This document shows positions 12,181-24,624 of a DNA stretch of 64,000 nt, in pieces. Under the pieces are notes generated by a model. It ran no database searches. It was not told the origin of the DNA and saw nothing but the letters and a program-made list of their open reading frames with translations. The stretch comes from Metarhizium brunneum. Taxonomy: Eukaryota; Ascomycota; Sordariomycetes; Hypocreales; Clavicipitaceae. Position 1 is the stretch's first letter. The number at the start of each line of letters is the position of its first letter. The stretch lies in contig NC_089428.1 of assembly GCF_013426205.1 (NCBI RefSeq), positions 2,232,001 to 2,296,000 of the forward strand, given 5' to 3'. A program made the position numbers and the translations under genes.

Positions 12181-15131
12181 ATGGCCTCCGAAAGCTTGCA
12201 GCTGCACGGGGCTCAGCCGCACCCACACACGCCATCTCGTTCGCCTCCGACGGAAGGTGAAGCTCAGCCCGTCTTGGGGACGCAGGAGCGTGGCTTGGTA
12301 TTTAAGACGAGATACCCTTCAGCATGCAAAGAGTGTCGGCGGAGGAAACAAAAGGTCAGTGTGATTTGTTGACAAGTGATGAAGCCGCCGATTTTGACTG
12401 TGTTGGGTCACCGCTTATGTGAGGGCGATCCGCCGCTTCAAAGCCTGATGCACACATGGGTTTGGCACATGATTCCATCCCTGGTTTGAGCATTTCAATA
12501 CGTTCTGACAGGGCCTCCGGCTGTTCAGCGGCTCGGGTCTGATCTTGACGTCAGCCGCGGCTATAGACTACAGGGTTCAACGATACATAGGAGATACTCC
12601 ATGGTTGATTAAGCATGCCCAAAGCTCTGGTGTCAAAACTACATCTCAGATCCCTTTTCCGACATGACCATTACTCTTGCAAAGCGCCTTCAACTCCTGC
12701 TTCCAGCCATTGACAGACAGTTTCAACCTTTACAACCTGTGTTTTATGCCTGTGTTTTATGCCTGCTTCAGGCTCGCTTGGCCATCCGCCCATATTTTGT
12801 CAATAGTAAAGCCGCCCAAAACACGAGTCGCGGATTGCTAATGCCATGTATATAAAATAGTGCTCACTGACTCACCCTTGCACCAACTGTGCCCGCCGTT
12901 TCCCCCAACCCACTTGCGAGTATGGCGTCGCCAAGGTCAAAAGGTATGGAATTGCGGAAAGAAACCATTTCAACTCCACCCGGCACAGCATGATCCATGA
13001 CTGATGAAGATGGTCTCCGATACCCCTGTTCAATGGCATCCACTCATTGCAGACTAGCTGGCCGGCAGGTAAATATCGACATATATACGGGGCAAGGAAA
13101 TGTTAACGATGAACTTCTCACATAGGACTTGGTCGAGTCCTCCAGGCTCTAAAGAAAACACCCAACAGGCCGGTTCTGGCTTATATTCCCACCTTGATAT
13201 GGACTCGGTCCATGATGCCATTCTCGATGTTGAGGGTCGACTGGACTTGGGAGATGCGTATGACAATGCCTTTGGCATACAGACAAAAGCGCTGCCTCAG
13301 GGTTACCGTCTCATCTACCGGGAGCAACCAGTTTACTCTATGGAGGATGAACCGTGGTCCGGGGGCAAACCTTTCATGATGAAGTTTCGAGACAAGTCGG
13401 GTCTTTTGAAAGATCGGAACCTCATCGAATTGGTCCAGTACATTATGCAAACTCGATTACGCGTTGCAAATCGCATTGTCCAGGATGAATGGGAGATTGA
13501 TGGCAGGCAATTGATCCGGGCATTGCATGCACCGGATCAACCCGGCAAGAACATCTCGAGCTTTGAAGATCAGATGCAGCGTCTACCCATGGCGCCAACA
13601 AAAATGAACAAGGAACTTGTCCGAACTCGTATGTCTTGGCACCAGACCACAAGGAAGGGCTTGCATTACATCCGGCTGACACGTCATGACAGATCTTCAA
13701 CTCTTGAGTCGATTCAAAGCCTCGCTGGATGGAAGTCCACGGCCGAAGAATCGATTCATGAAGCACTGGATTCCATATTCGATCCAGGATCGACTTGTTC
13801 TGCATATAGTTCTTTGCACCACGGCGAGTTTCCTCCACGAGACTGGTCGATTGCCAAAAGTTCTTCTCCACATTCACAGGGCCACGGCGGCGCAAATGCT
13901 TAATGAGTACATTAGCTCTCCGACTTTGTGCACAAGCGACTCGGCCATGCTTGCAGTCATGCAACTGATTCTGACATCGTGGTACTGGAGCAGCACTGAG
14001 GAATTGCACGCTCACATGACGGGGTTTAAGAAGATGATTCAACTCCGGGGAGGTTGTCAGAACCTCGGCATGGAAGGCTTTACCAGTAAAATTGCACTGC
14101 TGTGAGTCACATGACGCCCCCTCAAGAATATTGTATGGAAAACCGCAAGTCAAAAGAAATGCTGACCCACATTTCCTAGCAATGATGCTGTGATTGCTCT
14201 ATGTCACGACACGCAATCTGTCATGTTTGGCCAACCTGGATTCGAATTCGATGACCCTTTTCGAGTGCCACTGCAAGTAAATTTCAACTCACCGTTCCTC
14301 TTCAATTGTCCGCCATTTCTCATTCCATCGTCTTCGTTACGACTGCACGTGAAGACTGCGGAAATTCTGGACAGCATGCGGCGCCTGCTGCAGGCAGTAG
14401 TCGAGCTACCGGATGATACAGATGATGCACAGCTAAACACGGTTCACGTAATGGCAGCATCGATGGTTGCTTACCTGGGGCAGTTGCCCGATCAAGTCGT
14501 CTTGGAGTCTGATGGTGGTCGTGATCTTGCATCTGACATGTCCACAGGCCAAAAGCGAAAGCGAGAGGAGTTTGATGATTCAGCGATGTCAACGAGGAGG
14601 TTGTCTGTTGCAGATTCTGTTGGGGGCAGGTCGTGTGATGATCCGCCTGACATGGTGTATCTTTGTGTTCGACTGACGGCTCTAATCTGGGCTAGGGCTA
14701 TTTTTGAACGGATTCCTACTCGAGAAGTGTGTAGTGAAACGGAATTTATCCGCATTTGGAGCTTTGCATGGGCGGCTGGGCTGGACAGGTGGTCATCGTT
14801 GAGCGGCATCTACGCATGGATGAACATTGCGATTGCGCCGCTGTGCCACGCCACGATCCATGCGAGAATGGTCAAGACATTGACAGTAACGACTTTTACG
14901 TACATGGGCACTGAGAACTGGCATGTTGCCGCTGAAATTGCGTCTGCGGCATTGAAAGTGCAGGCGTGGTTGCGAAAGGGCAAGGAAACCAAACCCAGTG
15001 GTGCAGTGAGCGGCGCTTTTGGAGGCGAAAAGGCCATTGAAGATTTTGGATTTGCATTCAAAGAAAATATGCCGGATTTGCCGGATCACCGATATGAGAA
15101 CCAAGTTCGGGAGGCGGAGGTTGAGGAGTAA
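12181..15131 (+). CDS. Zn2Cys6 (zinc cluster) fungal transcription factor
   Basis: Five exons: 12181-12354, 12861-12943, 13126-13628, 13693-14101 and 14180-15131, predicted 706 aa. The first intron (506 nt) splits the zinc cluster: exon 1 ends in ACKECRRRKQK and exon 2 opens with Cys and continues PCTNCARRFPQPTCEY, restoring the six-cysteine binuclear pattern (about residues 48-78). Later introns (182, 64 and 78 nt) have GTATGG/GTATGT/GTGAGT donors and TAG/CAG/TAG acceptors; phases join only this way. The C-terminal 400 residues resemble the fungal transcription factor domain of the PF11951 type, with a basic insert (KRKREE) in the middle. Role: nuclear DNA-binding regulator; target genes cannot be told from the sequence. 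A good donor (GTAAGT at 15128) overlaps the stop, so an additional 3' exon is possible. Confidence 0.88.
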
Positions 15132-16508
15132 GTATTCGCATGGGGCTATTGGGAGGCGTTCACAATTAGATATCTCCATTGGGCACCTGGGCAGTGTCTT
15201 GACTGATGGCCTCACGACTCTATTTGGGCGTGGCTATCCCGTCATCAGCGTTTGCATCGAGGACATGGCCATGGCATGGTCGCTTCCCCTCGCCGGCCGT
15301 TGTTTACTGGGCCAGATGCTGCTCTTGCTATTCGCCACGCGAAACTGCATGTTGTGCGATTGGATGTGTAACCAACTGTTGGTCAGTTCGGTATTCAGCT
15401 GCCGCATGTACAAGTATGCGTAAGTTTCGGTTGAAACCGACTTTTATCTGCAGCCATATTGTAGTAGCGAGTCAAATGGGCTGGGCATGTCAACACGGCC
15501 ATGGGCAGAGTGCCAAGTTAGGCCAGATGACACGATGAAAAGAGCGCCGTTGCGTGGAATCTGTCTGTCACGTCTCCTCATCATGTTTGCGGTGTGTACC
15601 TGGCATTCACCGAGGCTGGCTGGCTGCTTGTATGCGGCCAGTACTGGGACAATGGCACATGTTTGTCTTTTGTTGGACGGGCATGATGTAACATGGTGCA
15701 TGGATCAAAAAGCGCCGTGGCAGTCTGAAAAGCAGGACAGTTACACGGAGCCAGTCTTCAAACAAGACTGGGACGGCGAGGCAGACGGGTCGAAGCGGCT
15801 CGTGGGCACCAATGGGCGCAAGGCAGACGTGGAAGCGAAATGAAACGGCGATTTGGACGTTGCTCGGTTGTTGATTCACGGCCATGTCTGGTGCGAGCCA
15901 TCTACTAGCCGTCAGCGACTTATAAAAGCCGCATCATGGTGTGCATGTTGCATCCACGGACGAGTCGCCACGTCAGTCCGATTGACAGCATAAGGTGCGA
16001 CAGCAGCAAGCAAACAGCACTGGCAGCCATGCCACCACTCACCCGCGGCCCTTGGCGAAGACGCACGAGGACGAGCCAATAACCAGCGACACGTCCTGCC
16101 ACATCGATGTCCTCTCGTCGGCATGCGCAGGCAAAGCTGCATGCAGTGCCACGCTGTCGCGCGTCGTCGCCCTTCCCCGCGCTGCTGGCCAAAATCGACA
16201 TATAGACCGCATTGGCCTATCACGGAAACCATGAGCTGTATACTCCGTACCAGTCTTCGAGAAGCCATCCACCTGCCGCAAGCTTTTGTTCGATTCATCA
16301 CCGACCCAGGTCTCTTGAAAGGCGTTTTCCAAGCAATACCTACCATCAGAGCCGCGTTCACCACGATTGATACTTGCCACCAGCCGTTGGCAAATTCCCA
16401 AAAAAGAGAGCACAATCCGTCCTTGGCGCTCTACACTTTTCCCACCGGCCGTCAACCATTGTTGAACAGCAAGCCAAGACACTCGCCATCAGTCCCTTTT
16501 TCCTGATC

Positions 16509-16712
16509 ATGGCGCCGTTTCCCCCGCGGTCGAGGTGCGTGTCGCCGCTGCGGCGAGCGAGAACGAGGGAGGTGGACGGGCTGCCGCTGCGGCGGTTCGG
16601 GAGCGGCGTCGCCCGGGCCCTGCGGAGGAGGGGCGCGGATGGCGACGATGCCGTGGCGGCCGCGGTGAGCATGTGTGTCGAGCAGCTGTATCGGTTTGAG
16701 GAGCTGGCCTGA
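16509..16712 (+). CDS. Possible small GC-rich ORF, unrecognised
   Basis: A 67-codon frame from ATG 16509 to TGA 16712 is Arg/Ala-rich with high GC at third positions, unlike the surrounding DNA. Its last 25 residues (DDAVAAAVSMCVEQLYRFEEL) could form an amphipathic helix. I do not recognise it. It may be a relic exon or simply a GC-rich island; nothing nearby extends it. Confidence 0.2.
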   Translation: MAPFPPRSRCVSPLRRARTREVDGLPLRRFGSGVARALRRRGADGDDAVAAAVSMCVEQLYRFEELA

Positions 16713-17984
16713 CGGCTGCGTTGTTGCGGGTGATTTGTCCACGATGGGATACCGTTGGCGAACCTAGCAAGGGCGCAGGGCCAGGACCAACGCTGGATAA
16801 TGTGCTACGACGTGGAATATTTTACGAACAAAACAAGGCGAAAGGACGGCAATCGATATTATTGGGTTTGATGGAAGATACTGGAAAGACAAAATATGTT
16901 ACGGAGTAGAGGTACAGGGTAGCTAGTTGCTGCGAACAAGGCTTCTATCACGACTAATTTCTACTTGTGAACATGTTGACTGTGTTTTTTAACCACGTCA
17001 CACAACTACCACTGGTGCACTTTTCACCTTGGCTGATGGAGGTCAAGTAGGCAGTTTGCTTCCACGGGGGCGGATATGTCGCCCGAGGCTGTCACACAGT
17101 AACGTGCATCGTTGTAAAAAGGGTCGTTGCCATCTCGCCGTGTGTCGTGCGTGGATGATGCCAGGAATGTGGATGCGACGCCGCTTGGAGGATTCAGGTT
17201 GCGGTTGACAGAATACTCGCGGGCAAAATCTTTGCTTTGCCCAGTAGCATCGTCGATAGCTGAACCATTGGCCACTGGCTGCATACATTGACAGCTGAAG
17301 AGCATCCGCGTGACGATGCGACGATGCAACCCTCGATCTACTACGGGAGCAGGGCTGCCCCGGCCGGAGCAGTGCCCCAGAATGCATGACAGAATGTTGA
17401 CTACTCCGTACAGAGTACCTAGTTGGAATATTTGTGGCCCAGGTTGGTGTTTAGGTCGGCACGTTGGGCATTGCACCGGGTGCACGTTGACCAGACCCTT
17501 GGGGTCTAGTATGGCAAGACGAATACTCCGTAGATGTGCATCGGTTCAGCCCCAGCCACCTTGATCAGCCCAGCTGACGGGCAGCAGGTCACGAATACCC
17601 GTGCCTGACGGGTACTTGCGAGTGTTTAGAGCCTTTAGAGTCTTCAGCATGGCCGAGGCAGGAGAGGCAGCCGGGCTGGCTTAGACGCTTCATCTCTCGG
17701 ACACGCCTTGATACCCAAAATATCGTAGAGCAACTAGCTTTCCTCCAGCATGGCAATTATTTCCGGATGCAGTCAAGATTGAGCAAACCGCCTTTTTGAC
17801 GGCGTGGTCAGTGGGGATGGTTGAGCCTCGCAGACCGTCTTTTCTCTGGAATGGAAGCCGACGAGGACGGGTTTCACCTATTTCCATTAGCACGCCACGT
17901 TTGCACGACTGCCGAACATCGAGACGCGGACAGGACTAGAGAAACAAACGGCGTCAGGATCATGCACCGCGGCTGCTGATGGAT

Positions 17985-18004
17985 ACATGTATGTACATAC
18001 ATGT
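17985..18004. repeat. 20-bp perfect palindrome built on TGTACATACATGT
   Basis: The sequence from 17985 to 18004 equals its own reverse complement. Related TGTACATACAT strings recur near 33535 and 35482, so it may be an expanded simple repeat rather than a protein-binding site. Confidence 0.8.
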
Positions 18005-18513
18005 CACGCGGGCTCCCGTCGCTCCCATCGATGGCACCCGGCGTGCCCGTCAAGGTCGGACGGGTAGTTCAGCCCTCGCGGCGGCGCTCCAGGCACATCA
18101 GACCGCATCAGTGACGACACAAGCTACCAGACTGCCGAGTCTGGAAAATGGCGCGCGAGGTGGCCAGAGACATTGATGTGCCACTCAGACACGCGGCAAT
18201 ACGTATGGATTGCGGCTGGGCGCACTGGCCCAGACGTCTTGGGAATGTTGGCAGCGCACGCACGGCGAGTGAATGCCCGCTGCTCAAGCTTGCATTTCGA
18301 CGTCGATTTGCGCTTGTGCCCGGGTCCCCGGGGCGGCAAGTCGTGCGGTTTGATCAAACATTTTGGCATCAAATGCGCGAGAGTGACGAGGGGACGTGGA
18401 GGGACCCCTGCTCGGCAGTCGGCAGGGGTGCACGATGCACAGTGCACAATTTAATACAGAGGCAGCAGTGCTGCCGACACTCTCCATAATAACTGTCAAA
18501 AGAGTTGCTGCTG

Positions 18514-18530
18514 TACTCCGTACTCCGTAC
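18514..18530. repeat. Tandem pair of the TACTCCGTAC motif
   Basis: Two overlapping copies share a TAC. The 10-mer or a one-base variant also occurs at 4971, 5121, 5668, 6915, 16241, 16900 (reverse), 17402, 17524, 29970, 42673 (another tandem pair) and 44251 (reverse). All listed copies lie outside the predicted coding exons. Confidence 0.8.
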
Positions 18531-20057
18531 CGAGCAAGTCTGCACAGCTGGCGGCATTGACTGTTAATTAGTCCATTATCATGGGTGCTTTTGGCCCCCG
18601 CGGTTGAACGGACAAATTGCTTTGGCGTGGAACAAATGGCCGTGGGTCATGAACGCCTGCCAGCTTGCTCGGATAACCTTGGGAAGGCACGCCTGTCCGC
18701 TTCTGGCCCTGCTGCTTCCCATCTCGGACCAGAGATCCTCGTGTCCCCCCGCTCTGGAATAGCATGGGGAAGGAGCTACTCCGCAGTCTAAAGTCAACTC
18801 GTTGCTTGACGGATCCAACGTGCAACTCGAAACTCGAAACTTTGCTTGAGCGCGGGACAAGCTCACCTCAACTCAAGTCAACCTTGGCTCGGGCCTCGCA
18901 CGCACGCACGCTCCCGCCTTCATCGCGATCGTCGCGTCTCGTCCTGCGACTCCTGCGAGTCCTCCTGCAAGGGCCGTCCAACACCTCCGCCAAGCTTTTT
19001 TGGCTTGCGCCTGTACCACCGCCCGTCTCCCGATGCTTGACGCCTGTGCTGGCATCAACATGACCGCCCGTCACTGTCGCCTGTCTCGACCCCAAACCAC
19101 GGCGAGATTGGGGTCATGCAGTGCAACACTATTGCGCATTGCCCGCAGAGCCAGCCAAACCAGCCGCCAAATGGGCAAAATAGTATAGTAGCAGTATACA
19201 GCTACTAGGCGTGTTATGACTCGGATGGCCACCGCCTTGGATGACGACAAGCAGCTCGGGTGCGTGTCAAACATGCCGTTGACGCGCTGAACCCCCCTTT
19301 CCTCCATTGTCCGTCTTTGTCTCCTTTGCCCTTTCGTCTTCTTTTCTTCTTCGACCCGGCACGGCCTCACACGCTCGTTGGGACGTGCAAATTCGCAACT
19401 AAGACATGGACCCTCTTGAGGCATGCTCTCGCAAATGATGCTCACACAACCGGCCAATGGCGCCGCGACGTCTCGGCACATCCTGGTCCATTTCTGCCCG
19501 CAACTTGCGCCACCCAGTCGAATAGCCTTCGCCAAACAATTGCCTAGTCGCGGCTTGTGTGCGAGGCTCGATCAGAGAGGCCCTCAACTCGACTTGTCGA
19601 CCAAACCCCCCCAGACTTGTCTCACTTCACTCTCGTCTGTCCTAGAAACGAACTTGTAAGGTTTCGCCTTGCGCCAGAATTCCATTTTCTTGCCTCGTAC
19701 CCTTTCCTTTTTGGCAATGGCCCGCCCAGGGTTTCCATTCTCTTCACACCCGCCCATGCCGCCTCGTCCCTCTCTTATTTGTCCTCTTGTCCGTCCTGGC
19801 TTTCCAGGCTGGCGAGTTCCCGTGGCTGCCCTCTCCCTTGCTGTCTTTTCCCTCTCGTTTGATATTGCTGCCCTTTTAATACGTGCCTTGTTGCCGAGTA
19901 AATTCTCTTAATACCTTACCTTGCCCCGTTCTGCGAGGCCGGCAATAACCCCCATCCTTCCTTCACCCACGGCTGCTGGTCCATGCCTGCCATGTGTTGG
20001 TTACTTGGCGCCAAGTACAACATTTCCAATCTATAACCAGGCCAAATTGCTGTCGTC

Positions 20058-21636
20058 ATGACGGCTGCTCAACTGTGGACTCTGGTCCATTTGGGAGTCT
20101 CGGGCTTCGTTATAATACCGGTCATATGCGTGGGTTTATTGACATTGTTCCTGGCACGAGGTCGGGGGGATCCTGCTCGCCGAGCGTTCATCTGGCTAAA
20201 AGCCTGTCATCCATTTTTAATAGTGTAAGTACACCTTGGTTGTCAAACCCGGCCTATTCTCAATGAGCGTCCGAGTCTTGCATCCAAACCCTGCACATGC
20301 TGTCGGTTGTAGTTGGTTTATAGATGGCCTCATATTGCGAATGCTGCCTGCCATGGACACGGCTAATGCCACACAGCTCTCTCAGCTGCATTATTGCCGC
20401 CGACGCCCTGAATTCCATTCTCGACTCGTGGCAAAATGCCGCCGGTTATTACGATACAGCCAACCACACGCACGATGAGATAAGCAGTGTAATTCGATCT
20501 GAGCGATATCTCAGCTTCACCGGCAACTTGTTTGAGCATCTCGTCGATATTCTGTTCGTCATCATTTTCATCGAGCTTGGAAACGGACTCATGCACTCGC
20601 TGAATCCAAAGCCATCGAAGTACCAGACCGTGTTACGGTACACGGCTTACGTTGCCGCCACCATTTTCTTCGCTTTCGCCCTCGCATACTTTGGACAACC
20701 GACGGCATCTTGGGTGGCATATTGGAACGGCTCAGAAAGCAATTCGAGCTACGCCCAGCTCTCTCAGTCATTGAAGGTTGTCGGCAAACTAGGGGCTTTG
20801 TTTTATACTTCCTTGTGGATCATCTCCCTCTTTCAGGTCGGATATGCCTCTTTTGTGATGCACAAGCACAAGAGTCGTGTGCTCACCCGTCAGGTATGTA
20901 TTTGCTTGCCTCCATGCGCGAGGGGTGCGGTACGCTAACTCGGTACTGCCAGGCCGCCATTCTCTATCTCACTGTTACCGTCTTGGATTTTGTCCGGTGG
21001 ACCTTTTTCCTCACCCTCTATGCGCGGTGGCTTCTTCCGTCCGGAGCCGGTCCTCCCTGGTGGAGTCTTATGGATGCTGTCGGCAACACGTGGATCCGGC
21101 TGGTGCAGCTCGTGATGCTTCTCGTTATTGGTATGCGAAAGAGAAAGGGAATATGGACGACCCATCAGGCCTGGGCGGCAAGCAGCGAGTCGACAATGAC
21201 GTCTACTATGGTATCGACGACCAATCGACCTTCGCCAGTCATGACACCCGGTACTGCCGCCTATCCTCACGCGATATACCCCCACAAAGAATATGCACAG
21301 CCGACCCAGATGCTGCCAGCCTGGTACGTCCCTCCGCAAGTGCCGCCGTGGCAATATCACGAACTTGCCGCTCCACAGCCCGTCATCCTGGCTCCCGGAG
21401 AGCTCGACACAATGACGTATCAATATGCGCCTCACCCCATGTTGGGACCGGGCTATCTGGTACTACAGTCGACGGCCCAGATTCAACGGAATTACCAGCA
21501 GCAGCAGCAGCAACAACAACAACAACCGCAACAATCACAACATTATCCAATACCACAAGACCATCATTCTCTACCCAATCATCATCCATTACAGCATCAG
21601 CCTCTGTTTCAGCCTCATCAATACCATACACAGTAG
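20058..21636 (+). CDS. Seven-helix membrane protein with Gln/His/Pro-rich cytosolic tail
   Basis: Three exons: 20058-20224, 20377-20893 and 20953-21636, predicted 455 aa. The introns are 152 nt (GTAAGT, GCTAAT, CACAG) and 59 nt (GTATGT, TGCCAG), in frame. Hydrophobic segments lie at about 10-33, 46-66, 108-127, 143-161, 190-215, 229-256 and 273-290, giving seven helices. Candidate N-glycosylation sites (NHT, NGS, NSS) fall only between helices 2-3 and 4-5, which fits an outside N-terminus as in G-protein-coupled receptors. The 160-residue tail is rich in Pro, Gln and His with a run of ten Gln (mixed CAG/CAA) near residue 410. I do not recognise a named family. It is likely a plasma-membrane or endomembrane protein; a receptor role is an inference from topology only. 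Confidence 0.85.
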
Positions 21637-22088
21637 TTTCGAGTAAGGGGAGTTTGGCATATCATACAGTCTTTGGGTGCGTGGCGTTTGGGGTTACAGA
21701 TATAGTCTCCAAATGGAGATGTAGAGATGCTTTTATACTAGGATATCCATCTATTTTTTCAACGTTGCATCATTTCTTGTCAGACGGGCTCCAAAGTGTT
21801 TCTACTCAGCGAGGCCTTTGCATGAGATGTGAATTGTACCAGACATGCGGCCGGCTTGCGGACCCACCAAATCAATCAAGTCGAGTCGGTATAAATAACT
21901 ACGAATGAACTGAGCCTAAAACCACCAGCAGTTTCGTCATTGTCCCCCACTTCCTTGACCTCCCCCACGCATCGCGGATCTGGATGCTCGATAACCCCCG
22001 GATCAAATAAATTCTCACGCGCCCGAATGCACCCACAGTCCAAGAAGCAACCCATCCAAAGCGTAGACAAGACATCCAAAAGCCCATC
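21637..22088. other. Intergenic: 3' UTR and short promoter
   Basis: About 450 bases between two plus-strand genes. The left part is AT-leaning and fits the 3' UTR of the membrane protein; the right part is the promoter of the oxidoreductase. No other structure was seen. Confidence 0.6.
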
Positions 22089-23229
22089 ATGACGCAGTCC
22101 ATTGGCGTCGCCATCATCGGCAGCGGCCTCTTCGTCAAGGCCGAGCATCTCGTGAGCCCACTCCCCAAACCCACCCCGTCGTCGTTCACCTCGTGCGCAA
22201 AAAACTGACGCACGGCACAACCAGCCGGCCGTCCTGGGCAACGCCAGGCTCGACCTCAAAGCCCTCTACTCACGCTCGCTCAAGTCGGCCCAAGAGACGG
22301 CCGGCCAGATCAAGGACGCGCCCCAGCCGGCGCTCTACGCGGAAGACTCCCCCGGCAGCAAGTACGCCGACCTCCTGCGGCGGGAGGACGTGCAGGCCGT
22401 CATCGTCGCGCTGCCCATCGTCTCCCAGCCGGCGTACGTGCGGGCCGCCCTCGCCGCGGGCAAGCACGTGCTCGCCGAGAAGCCCATCGCGGCGGACGTG
22501 GCCACGGCGCAGGACCTCATCGCGTTTCACGAGAGCCTGGCCCCCGGGGACGCGGGCGGGCGGCCGATCCTCGCCGTGGCCGAGAACGTGCGCTTCGCCC
22601 CGCGGCTCCTGTACGCGGCCGGGCAGGCGCGCGCCCTCGGCAGGGTCACCCACTTCTCCGTCCGGGTCGCGGGCCTCACGGGCCCGGACAACAAGTACTA
22701 CGGGACGAGCTGGCGCGCGAGGCCGGCCCACCAGGGCGGGTTCCTGCTCGACGGGGGCGTGCACCACGCCGCGGCGACGCGGCTGTTCCTCCGGGGCGAG
22801 GGGGACGCGCCCGCCGCGGTGCGGGCGTACACGGGCCTGACGCGCGGGCACCTCGCGCCCATGGACACGGTGACCGCCCTCGTCAGGACCGAGTCCGGCG
22901 CCGTGGGCACCTACTGCCACTCTGCGGGGACGCTGGCGAGCGCCTTCGAGTGGGAGGTTGCCTGCGAGAGGGGTGCCGTCCGGTCCGACGGGGACCTGGT
23001 GACGGTGACGGGGGAGGACGGGGCCAAGGCCGAGACGAGGTTTGAGCGGACGAGCGGCGTGCGGGAGGAGGTGGACGCCTGGGCGGGCAGCATCCTGGAC
23101 GGCGGGGGCGTGGCTGCGCCGATGCAGAGCGCGCGGGAGGCCTTGGCCGATTTGGAGTTTTTGGAGGCCATGTTTGCGAGTGGTGCCGAGGGCGGCGAGG
23201 AGAGGCGGCTCGTGCTGCAGAGGTGGTGA
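22089..23229 (+). CDS. Gfo/Idh/MocA-family NAD(P)-dependent oxidoreductase
   Basis: Two exons, 22089-22151 and 22225-23229, predicted 355 aa. The 73-nt intron runs from GTGAGC to ACCAG in phase 0. Residues 5-21 form the Rossmann dinucleotide fold (VAIIGSGLF), EKPIA at about residues 95-99 is the family EKP motif, and GGVHHAAATRL near 190 sits where the catalytic His region of the second domain is expected. The family oxidises or reduces sugars, inositols and related substrates; the substrate here is unknown. There is no targeting signal, so it is probably cytosolic. The gene is strikingly GC-rich (GC at almost every third position), unlike the genes on either side, and this creates a long false open frame on the opposite strand. 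Confidence 0.92.
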
Positions 23230-24624
23230 GCGGAAGGGGTGGCCGTGGTACGCGTGTCGTGTGAGGTGTGAGGGCGGCGCGGCATGGGAAGGTGTGTCGT
23301 TTCGTCGGGTACGGGCTGGACGGGCGTTATCCAAGCGACACACGATGTTGACACGGTGGACGGGTTGGGATAGCAGGCGCTGCTGGTTCGGATTGCTTGT
23401 ATACTCCATGTATAAGGGGGACCGTGGTGTAGAATGCCAGAGGGCCGGCGGTCATCATGACTGTGTTTGATGCACGGGTTGAGCTTGACGCCCAAGGGTG
23501 TCTATTTACAGGGCTGCTGATATCACCGAAGAGGACAGTGGTTGGACGGGCAGTCGCTGAATAGAACCGCTTGATACGCCCCGGCTCGGTGTACTGAATC
23601 CATCGCGATACAACTCATCTTGGCAGCAAGCGTTTTTTGGCGCATGGTGCTTGCTCACGCCCATGCAGCAACAGACAGGGTCCTTCGCCGGGCGCCAATC
23701 ATCCCCCCGTTTGACAAGCTGTAGGCCCTGGGAATAGGACGAGTACCAATGTAGTTCTTTGATGGCGAGGAATGGCGGCTACTCACCCCGACGGTTGGGC
23801 CTTACACGGGCCCAGGGGTCAGGAGCCATGTCAAATGACGGGCTGTCGCTGTCACCACGGCTTCAAAGTTCACGACTGCTCTAGAAACTACACAGGCCAT
23901 GTTGGACGATGAGGCGTTTTGTCGAGCTGGGGTAGAGGCGCACGCAGAAATGCCGTATACGCCCGGCGCCGAGCTCAAACAGCATGTTCTCGTGCCTGTT
24001 GGACTGTCGAGCCAGTGGCCGGCGCCCGTCTCGCTTTTGCTCTCCACGCCATCGTCGTCGAGGTGTATCTGCGCCTGACGCCCGCCAAGACAGAGCGGCT
24101 TTGACGTGCATGTGTGTCTTGCCAGCGGCAAAGGGAGGCCGGCATGAAGAACCCCTGCAATGCGGGCTTGACGGTGCAGAGACTCGGCGATGCGGTCCCT
24201 TGGAACCCGGAACCGCCTCGGGCTGGCGGCGCGGGAGTGTCGGCAAATGATGAGGACTTGGCCTCGGCAGGGCATCGGCATCGGCATCATGTGTTGACGG
24301 AGAGGTTACTGCCCAGCTGGTTGGCCCGCAGAGGAATGGACACTGTTCTCCTAGTGCGTCGTATCGTAGCGTTCCGTGGCTATGGGCGAGACCATGGTTT
24401 GGATAAACGCGTAGGGGATGGTAATTTGGCCGCCCTGAGGTAAGAGACAGAACAGAGGGGGAGGTTATTTCTTTTGTGTGTGACATCAGTAGACTTTCAC
24501 ATGTCACACAGCGATGATTGGTTGGAGCAGATTTTTTTTTGAAATTAAAGTCGTAAAATACGCACTCCCTCTGATAAATGTCCGTCGGCTGCCGTCTACA
24601 GTGGAATGAAACGCATTCTCGGAA
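23230..24624. other. Convergent intergenic region
   Basis: This lies between the 3' ends of the oxidoreductase (plus) and the beta-glucosidase (minus) and holds both 3' UTRs. Open frames here are short and overlap on both strands without motifs. A poly-T tract at about 24530-24540 is next to the beta-glucosidase 3' end. Confidence 0.6.

Larger units (their letters stand above)
15132..20057. other. Long intergenic region (4.9 kb)
   Basis: I see no gene that I would defend. It contains several copies of the TACTCCGTAC-like motif (16241, 16900 reversed, 17402, 17524, 18514), a 20-bp perfect palindrome (17985-18004), and a pyrimidine-rich stretch from about 18800 to 20057 that is probably promoter and 5' leader of the membrane protein starting at 20058. 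One short GC-rich open frame (16509-16712) is listed separately. Confidence 0.55.

Noticed and set aside
13053..13068. Possible 16-nt microexon in the Zn2Cys6 gene
   Set aside because: Including it forces a stop nine codons later; skipping it (intron 12944-13125) joins KVKR to TWSSPPG in the long open frame.
20877..21908. 343-codon plus-strand frame
   Set aside because: It is a shadow of the membrane protein's last exon in another frame; its Thr/Ser-rich repeats come from the CAG/CAA run.
22270..23409. 379-codon open frame on the minus strand
   Set aside because: It lies antisense to the GC-rich oxidoreductase; it is Arg/Pro/Gly-rich with no domain and results from the GC bias of the real gene.
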